Source: Chryseobacterium camelliae
GTDB taxonomy: Bacteria; Bacteroidota; Bacteroidia; Flavobacteriales; Weeksellaceae
Direction of reading: 5' to 3'
Length of the DNA stretch: 64,000 nucleotides
Assembly (NCBI RefSeq): GCF_002770595.1
Contig: NZ_CP022986.1
Span: 3,038,001-3,102,000 of the forward strand
Shown here: positions 52,510-61,306 of the stretch, piece by piece
Layout: each line of letters begins with the position of its first letter
Position numbering within the stretch: position 1 is the first letter of the stretch
Made by a program: the position numbers and the translations under genes
The notes under the pieces: generated by a model
Seen by the model: the letters and a program-made list of their open reading frames with translations, nothing else
Databases searched by the model: none
What the model was told of the DNA's origin: nothing

Positions 52510-53538
52510 GTGAAAATCAGTCAGATCACCTTTACCCGTTTCGTTGCGGCCCTTGCTATTGTTATCTCCCACTTTAACAAAGACCTTTTCCTTTACAAGA
52601 TTCCTTATGTATCCGAAGTTTTCCTGCGGGCTAACGTTGGCGTAAGCTATTTTTTCATCCTGTCCGGGTTTATCATGATCATTGCTTACCACAGAAAAGA
52701 AAGAATAGCATACGCGGATTTTTACAGGAACAGGTTCGCGAGGATTTATCCGCTGTATGTCGGTGGGGTTATATTATACCTTATTACCAGATATTCAGGA
52801 TTCAATTGGTTGAACCTGATTCTGTATTTATCGGGCCTGCAGAGCTGGATTCCGGGCAAAGCACTGGTTTTGAACTTCCCGGGCTGGTCAATTTCTGTTG
52901 AATTTCTGTTTTACGTGCTTTTTCCTTTCCTGTATAACCGGTATTATTCCAGGAACAATAAAAGCATATGGGTGATTGCCGGTACCATCTGGCTGACTAC
53001 GCAGGTATTTTCAAACCTTTATGTCCATTCTTCCTGGTATGAAGGTCCTCATACGGAAAGTCATGAACTTGGGTTTTATTTCCCGCTGCTTCACATCAGT
53101 GAATTTCTGGCAGGGAACTTTGCCGGACTCCTTTTTATTAAGAAATCAGTACGGAAAAATTACGATATTGAAATCATAGTATTGGTCATGGCCATATTGC
53201 TGTCGTTGATTTTCATCCCGCTTAATTTTCATAATGGTCTCATGGCGGTATTTTTTATTCCGCTGATATTCCTGATCTCACGGAATAATGGGAGGCTGAC
53301 AAGTATATTTTCATTGAAACCTCTGGAATACTCAGGAGAGATCAGCTATGCCATGTATATCGTCCATATTCCTGTTCTTTATATTCTTAGGGCTGCATTG
53401 GCCTCGGCAAAATATGATTTCAGTAATGATATTGTTTTCCTGATCTATATTCCGGTCCTGATCCTGAGCTCAGCACTTTTGTATGAAACGGTAGAAAAGC
53501 CATTGCGGAATATATTGAAATCTAAAACCAAACATTAA
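52510..53538 (+). CDS. OafA/YrhL-type membrane acyltransferase
   Basis: 342 residues with a GTG start; no better start was found and residues 1-20 (KISQITFTRFVAALAIVISHF) are the normal family beginning. About ten hydrophobic segments, with the acyltransferase-3 motifs FTRFVAALAIVISHF, RNRFARIYPLYV, and SAL-YETVEKPLR near the end. Membrane-bound enzymes of this kind acetylate sugars of O-antigen, capsule or peptidoglycan. It follows the methyltransferase by 25 bases. Its stop is separated by one base from the convergent gene's stop. Confidence 0.9.
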   Translation: MKISQITFTRFVAALAIVISHFNKDLFLYKIPYVSEVFLRANVGVSYFFILSGFIMIIAYHRKERIAYADFYRNRFARIYPLYVGGVILYLITRYSGFNWLNLILYLSGLQSWIPGKALVLNFPGWSISVEFLFYVLFPFLYNRYYSRNNKSIWVIAGTIWLTTQVFSNLYVHSSWYEGPHTESHELGFYFPLLHISEFLAGNFAGLLFIKKSVRKNYDIEIIVLVMAILLSLIFIPLNFHNGLMAVFFIPLIFLISRNNGRLTSIFSLKPLEYSGEISYAMYIVHIPVLYILRAALASAKYDFSNDIVFLIYIPVLILSSALLYETVEKPLRNILKSKTKH

Positions 53539-53539
53539 C

Positions 53540-54874
53540 CTATTTATCCATACGGATGATTTCGGATGTGCTAATCCGGCATCCTGATCCTGATGGGACG
53601 GGTGATTCAGATTCAATCATATCAAATCCTTTATCAATAAGCCGTGTTTTAAAAAACAGGACGGCAGCATTATTCCGTTCATGCTTATCTCTAAAGTTTT
53701 TGTATATGATATTCACTTTCTTATGTGCACAATTGCTGATAAAAGCATCGTATTTATCCAGCAGAAGATCTGCACGTTTGTAATAGGTTAATACAGTGAT
53801 GCTGTTCAGGACCAGGATTAAAAAGACAAAAACTTTCAGGGAGTTCAGTGTGCGCAGGGGAATATTAAAAACAATAATCATGGCCAGGTACAGGAAAGCA
53901 TTGCTTTTGATGCGGATATCATCATCGATAACCGTGGTATAATAGCTGTACAATAAACTTAAAAGGATTCCTGAAAAGCAAAGCACCAGATAGAAATTGA
54001 AACTGCTTAATTTTTTTCCTTTTTTAATGATAAGCAAAATCCCGCCTGTAATCAACAAAAAACCTGCATACACCTGTATAAAGGATATCCGCGACAGAAT
54101 TCCTTTATGCAGGATGCCATTGAAAAGACTGAAATCATGGAATAAAGAATACAGAAAATGAGGAATAAATACACTGAAGATGTTTACAGGAACCTGCTGA
54201 AGATGGCTTCTGTCTCCTAATGCATGGCCACAGTACATGAAATTAATCATCAGATACGACAATATACCCAATGAAGCAGCAGCAGCTGTATACAGGTAAG
54301 ACTGTACTGAATATTTTTTTCTCCTGGATATCAAGGCTAGAAACAGCATTGAAAAGGCAAAGACAAAAATACCTGAAAAACGGACGGATACCAGCATAAA
54401 AAACAGGATTCCCAAGTAAACGGTGTATTTAGTTTTAAAATCTTCTGCTATGATTCTGTACACATAATAAATGATTAGATAATTGAAGAAGTAATATAAG
54501 GGTTCCGAAAAGCTGTAGGTATAAAATCCGGTAAAAGGATAAAAAGAAAATATAATCAGGGTCTGCGGGAAGTAAAATTTCTTCCTGTATGAAAAGAGAA
54601 CAATTCCGATGTACGAAAGGATATTGACCCATTTTGAAGCGGAAAAAAAACTGCCGGTTACATAGCTTAAGATTTTAATGGGCAGAGGATAACCCAACGG
54701 AAAATTCACTTTATAGGTCCAGAAATCCTTCGCCTGGAGAAAATACTGAAGGCTGTCCGGAGTCAGGTCCCCGGATGAGTATATAAACTTAAGCACTAAA
54801 AAACTTAATGTCCCCAGAATAACGAGACAGTCAAGGAGCCTGCTCTTGTTCTCTGAGGATAACAGTTCTTTCAT
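53540..54874 (-). CDS. Multi-spanning membrane protein, GT-C-like
   Basis: 444 residues from the ATG at 54874 (MKELLSSENKSRLLD), which overlaps the upstream stop as TGATG, so the earlier in-frame start is rejected. About ten hydrophobic segments. The first large loop holds SSGDLTPDSLQYFLQAKDFW, acidic residues resembling the DxD-like loop of GT-C transferases that use lipid-linked sugars; a polysaccharide polymerase is the alternative. A charged periplasmic or cytoplasmic tail of about 75 residues ends the protein (RADLLLDKYDAFISNCAHKKV). Function not settled. Confidence 0.72.
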   Translation of the reverse strand: MKELLSSENKSRLLDCLVILGTLSFLVLKFIYSSGDLTPDSLQYFLQAKDFWTYKVNFPLGYPLPIKILSYVTGSFFSASKWVNILSYIGIVLFSYRKKFYFPQTLIIFSFYPFTGFYTYSFSEPLYYFFNYLIIYYVYRIIAEDFKTKYTVYLGILFFMLVSVRFSGIFVFAFSMLFLALISRRKKYSVQSYLYTAAAASLGILSYLMINFMYCGHALGDRSHLQQVPVNIFSVFIPHFLYSLFHDFSLFNGILHKGILSRISFIQVYAGFLLITGGILLIIKKGKKLSSFNFYLVLCFSGILLSLLYSYYTTVIDDDIRIKSNAFLYLAMIIVFNIPLRTLNSLKVFVFLILVLNSITVLTYYKRADLLLDKYDAFISNCAHKKVNIIYKNFRDKHERNNAAVLFFKTRLIDKGFDMIESESPVPSGSGCRISTSEIIRMDK

Positions 54875-55815
54875 CAGAATAAATCTTTTCTGAAGTTGAT
54901 ATTGTATAGACCTGAACGGATTCCTGGATAATCTGTGATGAGGTCTTTTGCTATCATACCCCATTTTTTCGGTACAGGAGCGTTGGCAATTTCAAAACTG
55001 CGGTACATCCGGGCAATATGTTTCTTGATGTTTTGAGGGATCGTAGGTTCGTGCTCGGCCCAGTCATGGACTTCTTTCCAGAGCAGTATTTTCGTGGAGG
55101 CAGGCTTAATGATGCCGGAATCCACTTTTGTGATCCTGTTTTCTTCGTGTACTCCTCTTACTGCCACAGCTTTATCCAGGATTCCCGGATACAGATCCAG
55201 ATAATAGGAGAGGCGGAACAGGAATTCCGTATCCTGATGAAGCCTGAGGTGGGTTTTAAAAAGATCTTGCATCTTTTTTAGGGAGTCTTTTCTCACTGTA
55301 AGCGTATCTAGATGGATCAGGCCAAAAGATCCCTGCATATTCAGCTGCCCTGCAAACACATCATGAGGCAGGTGCCTCTTGTATACGGTAGTCAGGCGGT
55401 CTCCGAATATGTTGTAGTACTGGGACTTTGCCTGTTCCGAATAATAATGCACACCCAGGGCACCATATATTCCTTCTACTTCATGATTTCTGAAAATTTC
55501 CCTTTCGGCATCGAAACGGTTCGGCAGGTAATAATCATCCGCATCCAGAAAGGCAATAAAATCTCCTGTTGCTTTTTCCAGGCCGAGGTTCCGGGTAGCA
55601 CCTGCGCCGTGGTTTCCTTTATCGGGGTGCTGAAAAAGTTTTACTTTTTCATGCCGGGAAGCCAGTTGTGTACAGATCTCCAGGGCATTATCCGGAGAAC
55701 GGTCTTCTATCAGAAGGACTTCAAAGACTTCGTCAAACTGCAGGGCCGATTCTACAGCCTGGGTTACGTATTTCTCGGCATTATACACCGGAATAATAAC
55801 TGAAATTTTCATCAT
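54874..55815 (-). CDS. GT2-family glycosyltransferase, paralogue A
   Basis: 313 residues, starting MMKISVIIPVYNAEKYVTQAV. Nucleotide-sugar site LIEDRSPDNAL, then GNHGAGATRNLGLEKATGDF and the metal site FLDADDYYLPNRFDAE. The first ATG overlaps the upstream stop as ATGATG, so translation is coupled; either Met could be used. Very similar to the GT2 protein at 56875-57822 (same GNHGAGATRNLG and FLDADD blocks), with an unrelated transferase gene between them. Confidence 0.92.
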   Translation of the reverse strand: MMKISVIIPVYNAEKYVTQAVESALQFDEVFEVLLIEDRSPDNALEICTQLASRHEKVKLFQHPDKGNHGAGATRNLGLEKATGDFIAFLDADDYYLPNRFDAEREIFRNHEVEGIYGALGVHYYSEQAKSQYYNIFGDRLTTVYKRHLPHDVFAGQLNMQGSFGLIHLDTLTVRKDSLKKMQDLFKTHLRLHQDTEFLFRLSYYLDLYPGILDKAVAVRGVHEENRITKVDSGIIKPASTKILLWKEVHDWAEHEPTIPQNIKKHIARMYRSFEIANAPVPKKWGMIAKDLITDYPGIRSGLYNINFRKDLF

Positions 55816-56882
55816 GACCTGAATTTTACGCTTCGGTGTTCTGCCTGTAAATAAATTAACCGGTTGTTCCGGATGCTTTCATTGACATTTTTTACCACTG
55901 CTTCAGGGCTGAGGTAATCATTATAGTAATTCAGAACATTCTGTTTCATAGAAGAGATTTCATCTTCAGAATAATTGAATAGTTCATCAGCAAGAATAGC
56001 TTTTAAATGATCCAGATGCTCAAAAATAACAGCGTTGAAGCCGTGTTTCAGATGAGGGTACATCACTTCTGCATATTCCTTCTGTATCAGCGGAATGGTG
56101 CCTACTGACATGGCTTCGATTACATTATGGCACAGAGGCATTACCACTCCGGGGCAGCATAGATAAAAATTGAAGCGGGAAACTAATCCTCTTACTTCTT
56201 CCATAGGAATCTGGTACTGTTCCTTAATGGCAAAGACATATTTCTTATCAAGCAGATCCCCGGATTCTGTAATGTCTTTTCTGCCGGTAATGGAAACAAA
56301 AGATTTCTGTATCCTGAAAAAATTAAGCAGGTCGATCCGTGTTACAACGGAAAAAGCTGTTTTTTTAATGGCCAGATAAGCTGTAGGATCAAAATTTCCA
56401 TAGCAGAAGACCGCATTGATTCGTTTCTTGCCAGTATCAATTTCCTGGTTCCATAACCCTTTGTGATACATGAAAGGATGAAAGCTCATGGGCACATGAA
56501 AAACGTTTTCCTCTTGGTTTTTCAATGTAAAATAAGATTTAAAATAATCGGGACTCAGCATATCCTGTGTAAGCTCAACAACATGATCGGGCATATTTTT
56601 CTTCCGGATGCTTAAAAAGTGTTGTTCTTTCACCATTAACCCTAAATAATGGTCTTTATTCCTGAGGTTTCTGAATTTGGCAAAATCCATAGGGTAATAG
56701 ATGGTATAGCCTGAAAGCTGATACATTTTGACCAGCAGGTAAAAAAAACGATGATACAGATGAGGATTGGGACAACTAATGAGCAGGGCACGCTTATTTT
56801 GTGGCGGGGTGTACTGCCAAGCCCGGGCAAATGCAGCCGTATCCCTGATAAGGGTTTTTACCTGATTGAATATTCTAAGCAT
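55812..56882 (-). CDS. Exostosin-like glycosyltransferase
   Basis: 356 residues. The C-terminal half carries FYLCCPGVVMPLCHNVIEAMSVGTIPLIQKEYAEVMYPHL followed by a segment that reads as an exostosin/GT47-like donor-binding region: small-residue turn, His-containing helix, Glu in the acidic position. The N-terminal half (LISCPNPHLYHRFFYLLVKMYQLSG) looks like the acceptor side of a GT-B fold. Donor and acceptor unknown. It overlaps both neighbours (4 and 8 bases). Confidence 0.72.
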   Translation of the reverse strand: MLRIFNQVKTLIRDTAAFARAWQYTPPQNKRALLISCPNPHLYHRFFYLLVKMYQLSGYTIYYPMDFAKFRNLRNKDHYLGLMVKEQHFLSIRKKNMPDHVVELTQDMLSPDYFKSYFTLKNQEENVFHVPMSFHPFMYHKGLWNQEIDTGKKRINAVFCYGNFDPTAYLAIKKTAFSVVTRIDLLNFFRIQKSFVSITGRKDITESGDLLDKKYVFAIKEQYQIPMEEVRGLVSRFNFYLCCPGVVMPLCHNVIEAMSVGTIPLIQKEYAEVMYPHLKHGFNAVIFEHLDHLKAILADELFNYSEDEISSMKQNVLNYYNDYLSPEAVVKNVNESIRNNRLIYLQAEHRSVKFRS

Positions 56883-57822
56883 TGTGATGTCTGGTTAAAG
56901 CATGAAAACGGTATCTGGTCTTTAATATAAGCGGGTTGAACACCGCAGCAGCAAAATAGGAAATCCATTTATGCAACCCTTTCCGGTTGGCTATTTTGAA
57001 GCTGAGGTAATTCAGCTTTATGGCCTGCAGGCAATCCGGATTCAGAGGCTGCTGTATGCTCCACTGATAAAGTGACTGATGAAGCAGGAAATTGTTTTTA
57101 TAAAATCCGGTAGAGTAGAGTTTTATTTTTGTAATCCTGTTGTCATTATGAACCCCTCTCACTGCAATGGCCTTGTCAATAATTCCTGATTTAAGATGAC
57201 AATGATACGCTAATTTTATAATAAAATCCGAATCCTGGTGAACCCGCAAGCGCGCATTGAATTGAAGGTTATTTTTAAGAACAGCTGATCTTCTTACCGT
57301 TAAACCATTCAGATGAAAAAAGGTACCAAAGGTTTTTGAGGTTAATCCTAAAAGTCCTCTGAAGACTTCTTTGCCTTCTGCGGGGAAATTAACTGTGGTA
57401 AGGGATACATTCTTAAATTTATTCTGAAATTCTTCCTGACCTTTCTGCGAAAGAAACTCTACGCCTGTGGCACCGAAAACCCCTTCTATCCGGGCATCTT
57501 CAAAAAACTGCTTTTCAGCATCAAAACGGTTGGGGAGGTAATGGTCGTCAGCATCCAGAAAGGCGATAAACTCACCTTCCGCTTTTTGCATTCCTAAATT
57601 TCTTGTTGCTCCGGCTCCGTGATTTCCCAGGTCCGGGTGCCTCAATACTTTGACCCTTGAATCTTCCGAAGCGAGCCTGTTGCATATTTCCAGTGAATTG
57701 TCCTGAGACTGGTCTTCTGCCAGAATCACTTCTTTAACCTCGTCAAACTGCAGGGCAGAATGTACTGCCTTTTCCAGGAATGAAGATGCATTATATACTG
57801 GAATGATGACTGATATATTCAT
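56875..57822 (-). CDS. GT2-family glycosyltransferase, paralogue B
   Basis: 315 residues. NISVIIPVYNASSFLEKAVHSAL, AEDQSQDNSLE, GNHGAGATRNLGMQKAEGEF and FLDADDHYLPNRFDAEKQFF match paralogue A nearly block for block. The C-terminal part (WSIQQPLNPDCLQAIKLNYLSFKIANRKG) is also related. Duplicate specificity for two linkages of the same glycan is likely. It overlaps the downstream gene by 8 bases and the upstream gene by 4. Confidence 0.92.
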   Translation of the reverse strand: MNISVIIPVYNASSFLEKAVHSALQFDEVKEVILAEDQSQDNSLEICNRLASEDSRVKVLRHPDLGNHGAGATRNLGMQKAEGEFIAFLDADDHYLPNRFDAEKQFFEDARIEGVFGATGVEFLSQKGQEEFQNKFKNVSLTTVNFPAEGKEVFRGLLGLTSKTFGTFFHLNGLTVRRSAVLKNNLQFNARLRVHQDSDFIIKLAYHCHLKSGIIDKAIAVRGVHNDNRITKIKLYSTGFYKNNFLLHQSLYQWSIQQPLNPDCLQAIKLNYLSFKIANRKGLHKWISYFAAAVFNPLILKTRYRFHALTRHHNA

Positions 57823-58730
57823 GGTGATCCGGGAATTTGTAATAGGATACTTTTTATATAATTTTCTGCATACTCTTCCGGGAGATCAAGTGATTCCTGC
57901 TGCTCAGCTTCATTAACATGCCGTCCCGGAATCGGTGTTTTCTCAGTTGCTTTTCTCAAAAACCACATGTATTCAATATCAATATGGCCTATGTCAACTG
58001 CCCAAAACCCTGCTTTAGCAAGATCATAACACAGAATCGTTGCGGTAGGGCCCAATGCTACCAGAATAAGTTTATTTTTTCCATACCGTTGCGCAGCCTC
58101 GTAAATGTTTTTATAAACGCGGAAAGCGTGTTTTTCAGGACATATGATCCTTTCCATTGACTTTGCATTGCTGAACAGGTCATTTCCAACCCCCAACCTG
58201 GAATACCTTCCCTCTACAATCAGGAGATCCCTGTCATCCCAGATTTTTTTCAGATTGCTGACTGTTCTTTGTACCCTGGTTTCAGATTTATCTTTAAAGC
58301 CGATATAAAACCTGCTGATAAATGCGTTCCCGTAAGTCCTGTGAGGATCCAGAAATGGAGTTATTCTTCTCCCATAATGGTTTATGAACTTTTTCCACCA
58401 GTATTTTGTACTGATATCAAATTTACGGAATGAACAGAACTGTTCGGGAAGGCAAACAATATGATTGCGAAGACTCCCAGCCAGTACCTCTTTAAGTTTC
58501 ATGCGGAGCTCTTCGCTGTTTTCCTGGAATTCAAGATAGTGTTCCGGAAACAGGAGCCTGAATTCACCATCCCCGAATCTGCTGGCTGATTTCCTGTTGC
58601 TGATAATTTCACAGATGCATTCTTCTACAGGCATCACCTTATATCTGGGAAATGCCTGCCTCAGTTTCCTGGTTTGTAAAACCCATTGATAATAATAAAA
58701 GGTTGAAGAAAGCTTTTCTTTGAATGCCAT
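57819..58730 (-). CDS. GT-D fold glycosyltransferase (DUF1792-like)
   Basis: 303 residues. The DUF1792/GT-D signature is at 49-60 (ASRFGDGEFRLL), with Asp54 and Glu56 as the DxE metal-binding residues. Further family features are DRDLLIVEGRYSRLGVGNDLF, and LILVALGPTATILCYDLAKAGFWAVDIGHIDIEYMWFLR near the C-terminus. Known members transfer glucose or a related sugar in serine-rich-repeat glycoprotein and polysaccharide assembly. It ends as ATGA with the next gene and starts 2 bases after the asnB-like stop. Confidence 0.87.
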   Translation of the reverse strand: MAFKEKLSSTFYYYQWVLQTRKLRQAFPRYKVMPVEECICEIISNRKSASRFGDGEFRLLFPEHYLEFQENSEELRMKLKEVLAGSLRNHIVCLPEQFCSFRKFDISTKYWWKKFINHYGRRITPFLDPHRTYGNAFISRFYIGFKDKSETRVQRTVSNLKKIWDDRDLLIVEGRYSRLGVGNDLFSNAKSMERIICPEKHAFRVYKNIYEAAQRYGKNKLILVALGPTATILCYDLAKAGFWAVDIGHIDIEYMWFLRKATEKTPIPGRHVNEAEQQESLDLPEEYAENYIKSILLQIPGSP

Positions 58731-58732
58731 AT

Positions 58733-60529
58733 CTACAGGTGGATTTTGTTATTTTCTGCCCAAAGTGCTAGCTGGAGGAGATTCCAGTGTTTCATATCCT
58801 TATTTAAAAACTTCTGGGATTCATTAAAATCAATGAGTTTAAAAATTTTATGATCAGGATCCCTGAGCAGGCTGTCTGAAAACCTGATCAGCTCATCTTC
58901 TGCAAACCAGTCTTCTATAAAAGACCCGAAGCCCTGCTTGTTCCGGTTTTTTATCTGCTCTGTCCAGTAAGAGCCCATCGCTTCACGCAGGATTATTTTA
59001 TCATGCTCACGATCGAGTTTAAGCTGCTCAGGCAGCTGAATGCAGAATTCAGCAAAATCCAGATCCAGAAAGGGTGTCCTTACCTCAAGGGAATTGGCCA
59101 TTGCCATCCGGTCTGACTTTACCAGCATATTTCCCGGAACAAATTTTTCCAGGTCCGTACGCATAATATCATTCATGGAATTTTCATCCGGACTGAAACT
59201 GTAAGGCTGATGATAATCTCCCTGTACACCCAATTGTGATCGCTCCTGTCCTGAAAAGAAATTGCGTACATGATTCTGATGAAAATCAAGAACGGAATCA
59301 TACTTCAGATTCTGTTGCGAAACAAAAGACAATTGTTGTATTCTGCCATATAAAGATAACCCGAATTTTGCAATAATGTTCTGATAGCTGAAATGATTCC
59401 TCATCATATTCTCGACACTGTAGAAACTGTAACCGCCAAAAAGCTCATCACCGGCATCACCGGAAAGTACTACCTTTAAATTTTTTACGGCAGCCTTGCA
59501 TATTTCGAAATGAGGGAGATATGATCTGTCTGCGAAGGGTTCATCGAGAAAAGGGGACACCTTCAGCAGCGACCGGACCAGGCTCTGTTTTTTTTCATGG
59601 ATCTCAATATGGTTTGTCCTGTACCGTTCTGCTATCCCTTTTGCATAATGCAGTTCACTACTTTCATTATCATACCCGAAGCTGATGGTGGTCTGTTGCG
59701 GCAGTAAATCACTGATCAGGGCAACGACAGAGGATGAATCAAGCCCGCCGCTCAGGAAACTGCCGATTTCAACGTCGGCAACCAGCTGCTTTTTAATGGC
59801 ATTTTTAAGCAGGTGAATAAATTCCTCCTTGGCTTCCGAAAGGCTGATAGACCTGTCTTTTGCAGGCAGGCTGTAATATCTTGAAACCATTACTTTTCCA
59901 TCTTTCCATATCAGCTGATGTGCAGGAGGCAGCGTAAAAATATTGCTGTAAATACTCTGATAGGTACTTACATATCCATGCTGAAGGTAATGGGAAAGCG
60001 CTTCCTGATTGATTTTCGGACTGATCAGTCCGGATGCCAGTATGGCTTTGATTTCAGAGGCGAAAATGAACTCATTGTCAGGACCTATGGCATAATAGAA
60101 AGGTTTCTCACCGAAACGGTCCCGCGCACAGAAAAGCTGCTGCTTTTCTTCATCCCAGATAGCAAAAGCAAACATTCCCGGAAGATCATGGATCAGGTTT
60201 TCCTTTTTTCTATGGTACATGGCAAGAATGACCTCAGTATCTGAGGTTCCGCGGTACGCATATTCCGGATATTGGGTTTTGATATTTCTATAGCCATAAA
60301 TCTCACCGTTCAGGACAATACATTCGTTTCCGGTAGATGAGAACATCGGCTGTTTTCCGCTATCCGATAAATCTATGATGGAAAGCCTGCGGTGACCCAA
60401 TGCGGCATTCGGATAAAATTCAAAATGTGCCGAATCCGGACCGCGATGCGCAATGGCATCGGTCATGTTTTGAAGCTGCTGCTGATAGCTTTCTGAGTTC
60501 CCTGCAATAATTCCTGCAATTCCGCACAT
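58733..60529 (-). CDS. asnB: Asparagine synthase (glutamine-hydrolysing), polysaccharide-locus copy
   Basis: 598 residues. The N-terminal glutaminase domain begins MCGIAGIIAG with the nucleophile Cys2; the synthetase domain has the PP-loop SGGLDSS at 260-266 and LSGDAGDELFGGYSFY, then RTPFLDLDFAEFCIQLPEQLK. AsnB-like proteins inside O-antigen and capsule loci amidate uronic acids of the sugar (WbpS-type), which fits this context better than housekeeping asparagine synthesis. That role is inferred from location. Confidence 0.88.
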   Translation of the reverse strand: MCGIAGIIAGNSESYQQQLQNMTDAIAHRGPDSAHFEFYPNAALGHRRLSIIDLSDSGKQPMFSSTGNECIVLNGEIYGYRNIKTQYPEYAYRGTSDTEVILAMYHRKKENLIHDLPGMFAFAIWDEEKQQLFCARDRFGEKPFYYAIGPDNEFIFASEIKAILASGLISPKINQEALSHYLQHGYVSTYQSIYSNIFTLPPAHQLIWKDGKVMVSRYYSLPAKDRSISLSEAKEEFIHLLKNAIKKQLVADVEIGSFLSGGLDSSSVVALISDLLPQQTTISFGYDNESSELHYAKGIAERYRTNHIEIHEKKQSLVRSLLKVSPFLDEPFADRSYLPHFEICKAAVKNLKVVLSGDAGDELFGGYSFYSVENMMRNHFSYQNIIAKFGLSLYGRIQQLSFVSQQNLKYDSVLDFHQNHVRNFFSGQERSQLGVQGDYHQPYSFSPDENSMNDIMRTDLEKFVPGNMLVKSDRMAMANSLEVRTPFLDLDFAEFCIQLPEQLKLDREHDKIILREAMGSYWTEQIKNRNKQGFGSFIEDWFAEDELIRFSDSLLRDPDHKIFKLIDFNESQKFLNKDMKHWNLLQLALWAENNKIHL

Positions 60530-60548
60530 ATGATTTCAATAATAAGGA

Positions 60549-61292
60549 TTAATATTTTTCACATACAAAAAGATCTTCATCTGGATTAAGTCCCATGTTC
60601 TTATATTTTTTGGAAATGTTGATCCTGTTTATCGTAAAACCAACACTTCGAAGCCTTTGCTCATAATCCTGTCCGTAAATTCTCACATGATCAAACTGAC
60701 CGAATAAAGCTTCACGCTGAGCACGGTTTGTAATGGTAAAATCTTCAACTGTTTTCAGGCTGTTTTTAGAAATCGGAACCTGGAGAACGGCTTTTCCGCC
60801 AGGCTTCAATACCCTGAAAAGTTCGGACATCGCTTTTGAATCTTCAGGAATGTGTTCCAGTACATGGTTGCAGATAACGATATCGAAGTGATGATCGGGA
60901 TATTGTATATCCAGGACATTCATATTTTGTACGTGGTCCGGATATTCATATCCTTTCGTAAAAAGATCTCCGCAGATATATTCTCTGAAATTCTGCTTAA
61001 GGAAAAGCCTTGAAAGCTTCTGTTCGGGAGCAATATGCAGAATAGCAAGATCTTTCCGGTCAGCAATTTTCAGCTCTTCCATAAAATAGGCGTACAGAAG
61101 CCTTTCACGGTCTCTGGATTGACACCGGTAGCATCCTGCTGCTCTTCTGCCGCCGCCTACAACCTGCTTTTCTGTAAGTACCGGGAGGTCATGACCTACC
61201 GTTTCCCAGCTTTTTGCATGATATCCGCAGAATGGACAATCATATGTTGAACCTGAGTGAAATGCAATTTTTAATCTTCTAAGAATGGACAT
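60549..61292 (-). CDS. SAM-dependent methyltransferase with zinc ribbon
   Basis: 247 residues. Residues about 17-65 hold two Cys pairs (YDCPFCGY and CYRCQSRD), a likely zinc ribbon. The methyltransferase core follows: LAILHIAPEQKLSRLF, FDIVICNHVLEHIPEDSKAMSELFRVLKPGGKAVLQVPIS, and LRSVGFTINRI. Similar proteins occur in sugar-modification loci. It probably methylates a sugar or nucleotide-sugar intermediate. Runs 14 and 19 bases from its neighbours in the operon. Confidence 0.87.
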   Translation of the reverse strand: MSILRRLKIAFHSGSTYDCPFCGYHAKSWETVGHDLPVLTEKQVVGGGRRAAGCYRCQSRDRERLLYAYFMEELKIADRKDLAILHIAPEQKLSRLFLKQNFREYICGDLFTKGYEYPDHVQNMNVLDIQYPDHHFDIVICNHVLEHIPEDSKAMSELFRVLKPGGKAVLQVPISKNSLKTVEDFTITNRAQREALFGQFDHVRIYGQDYEQRLRSVGFTINRINISKKYKNMGLNPDEDLFVCEKY

Positions 61293-61306
61293 CTATTTTG
61301 TGTTTT

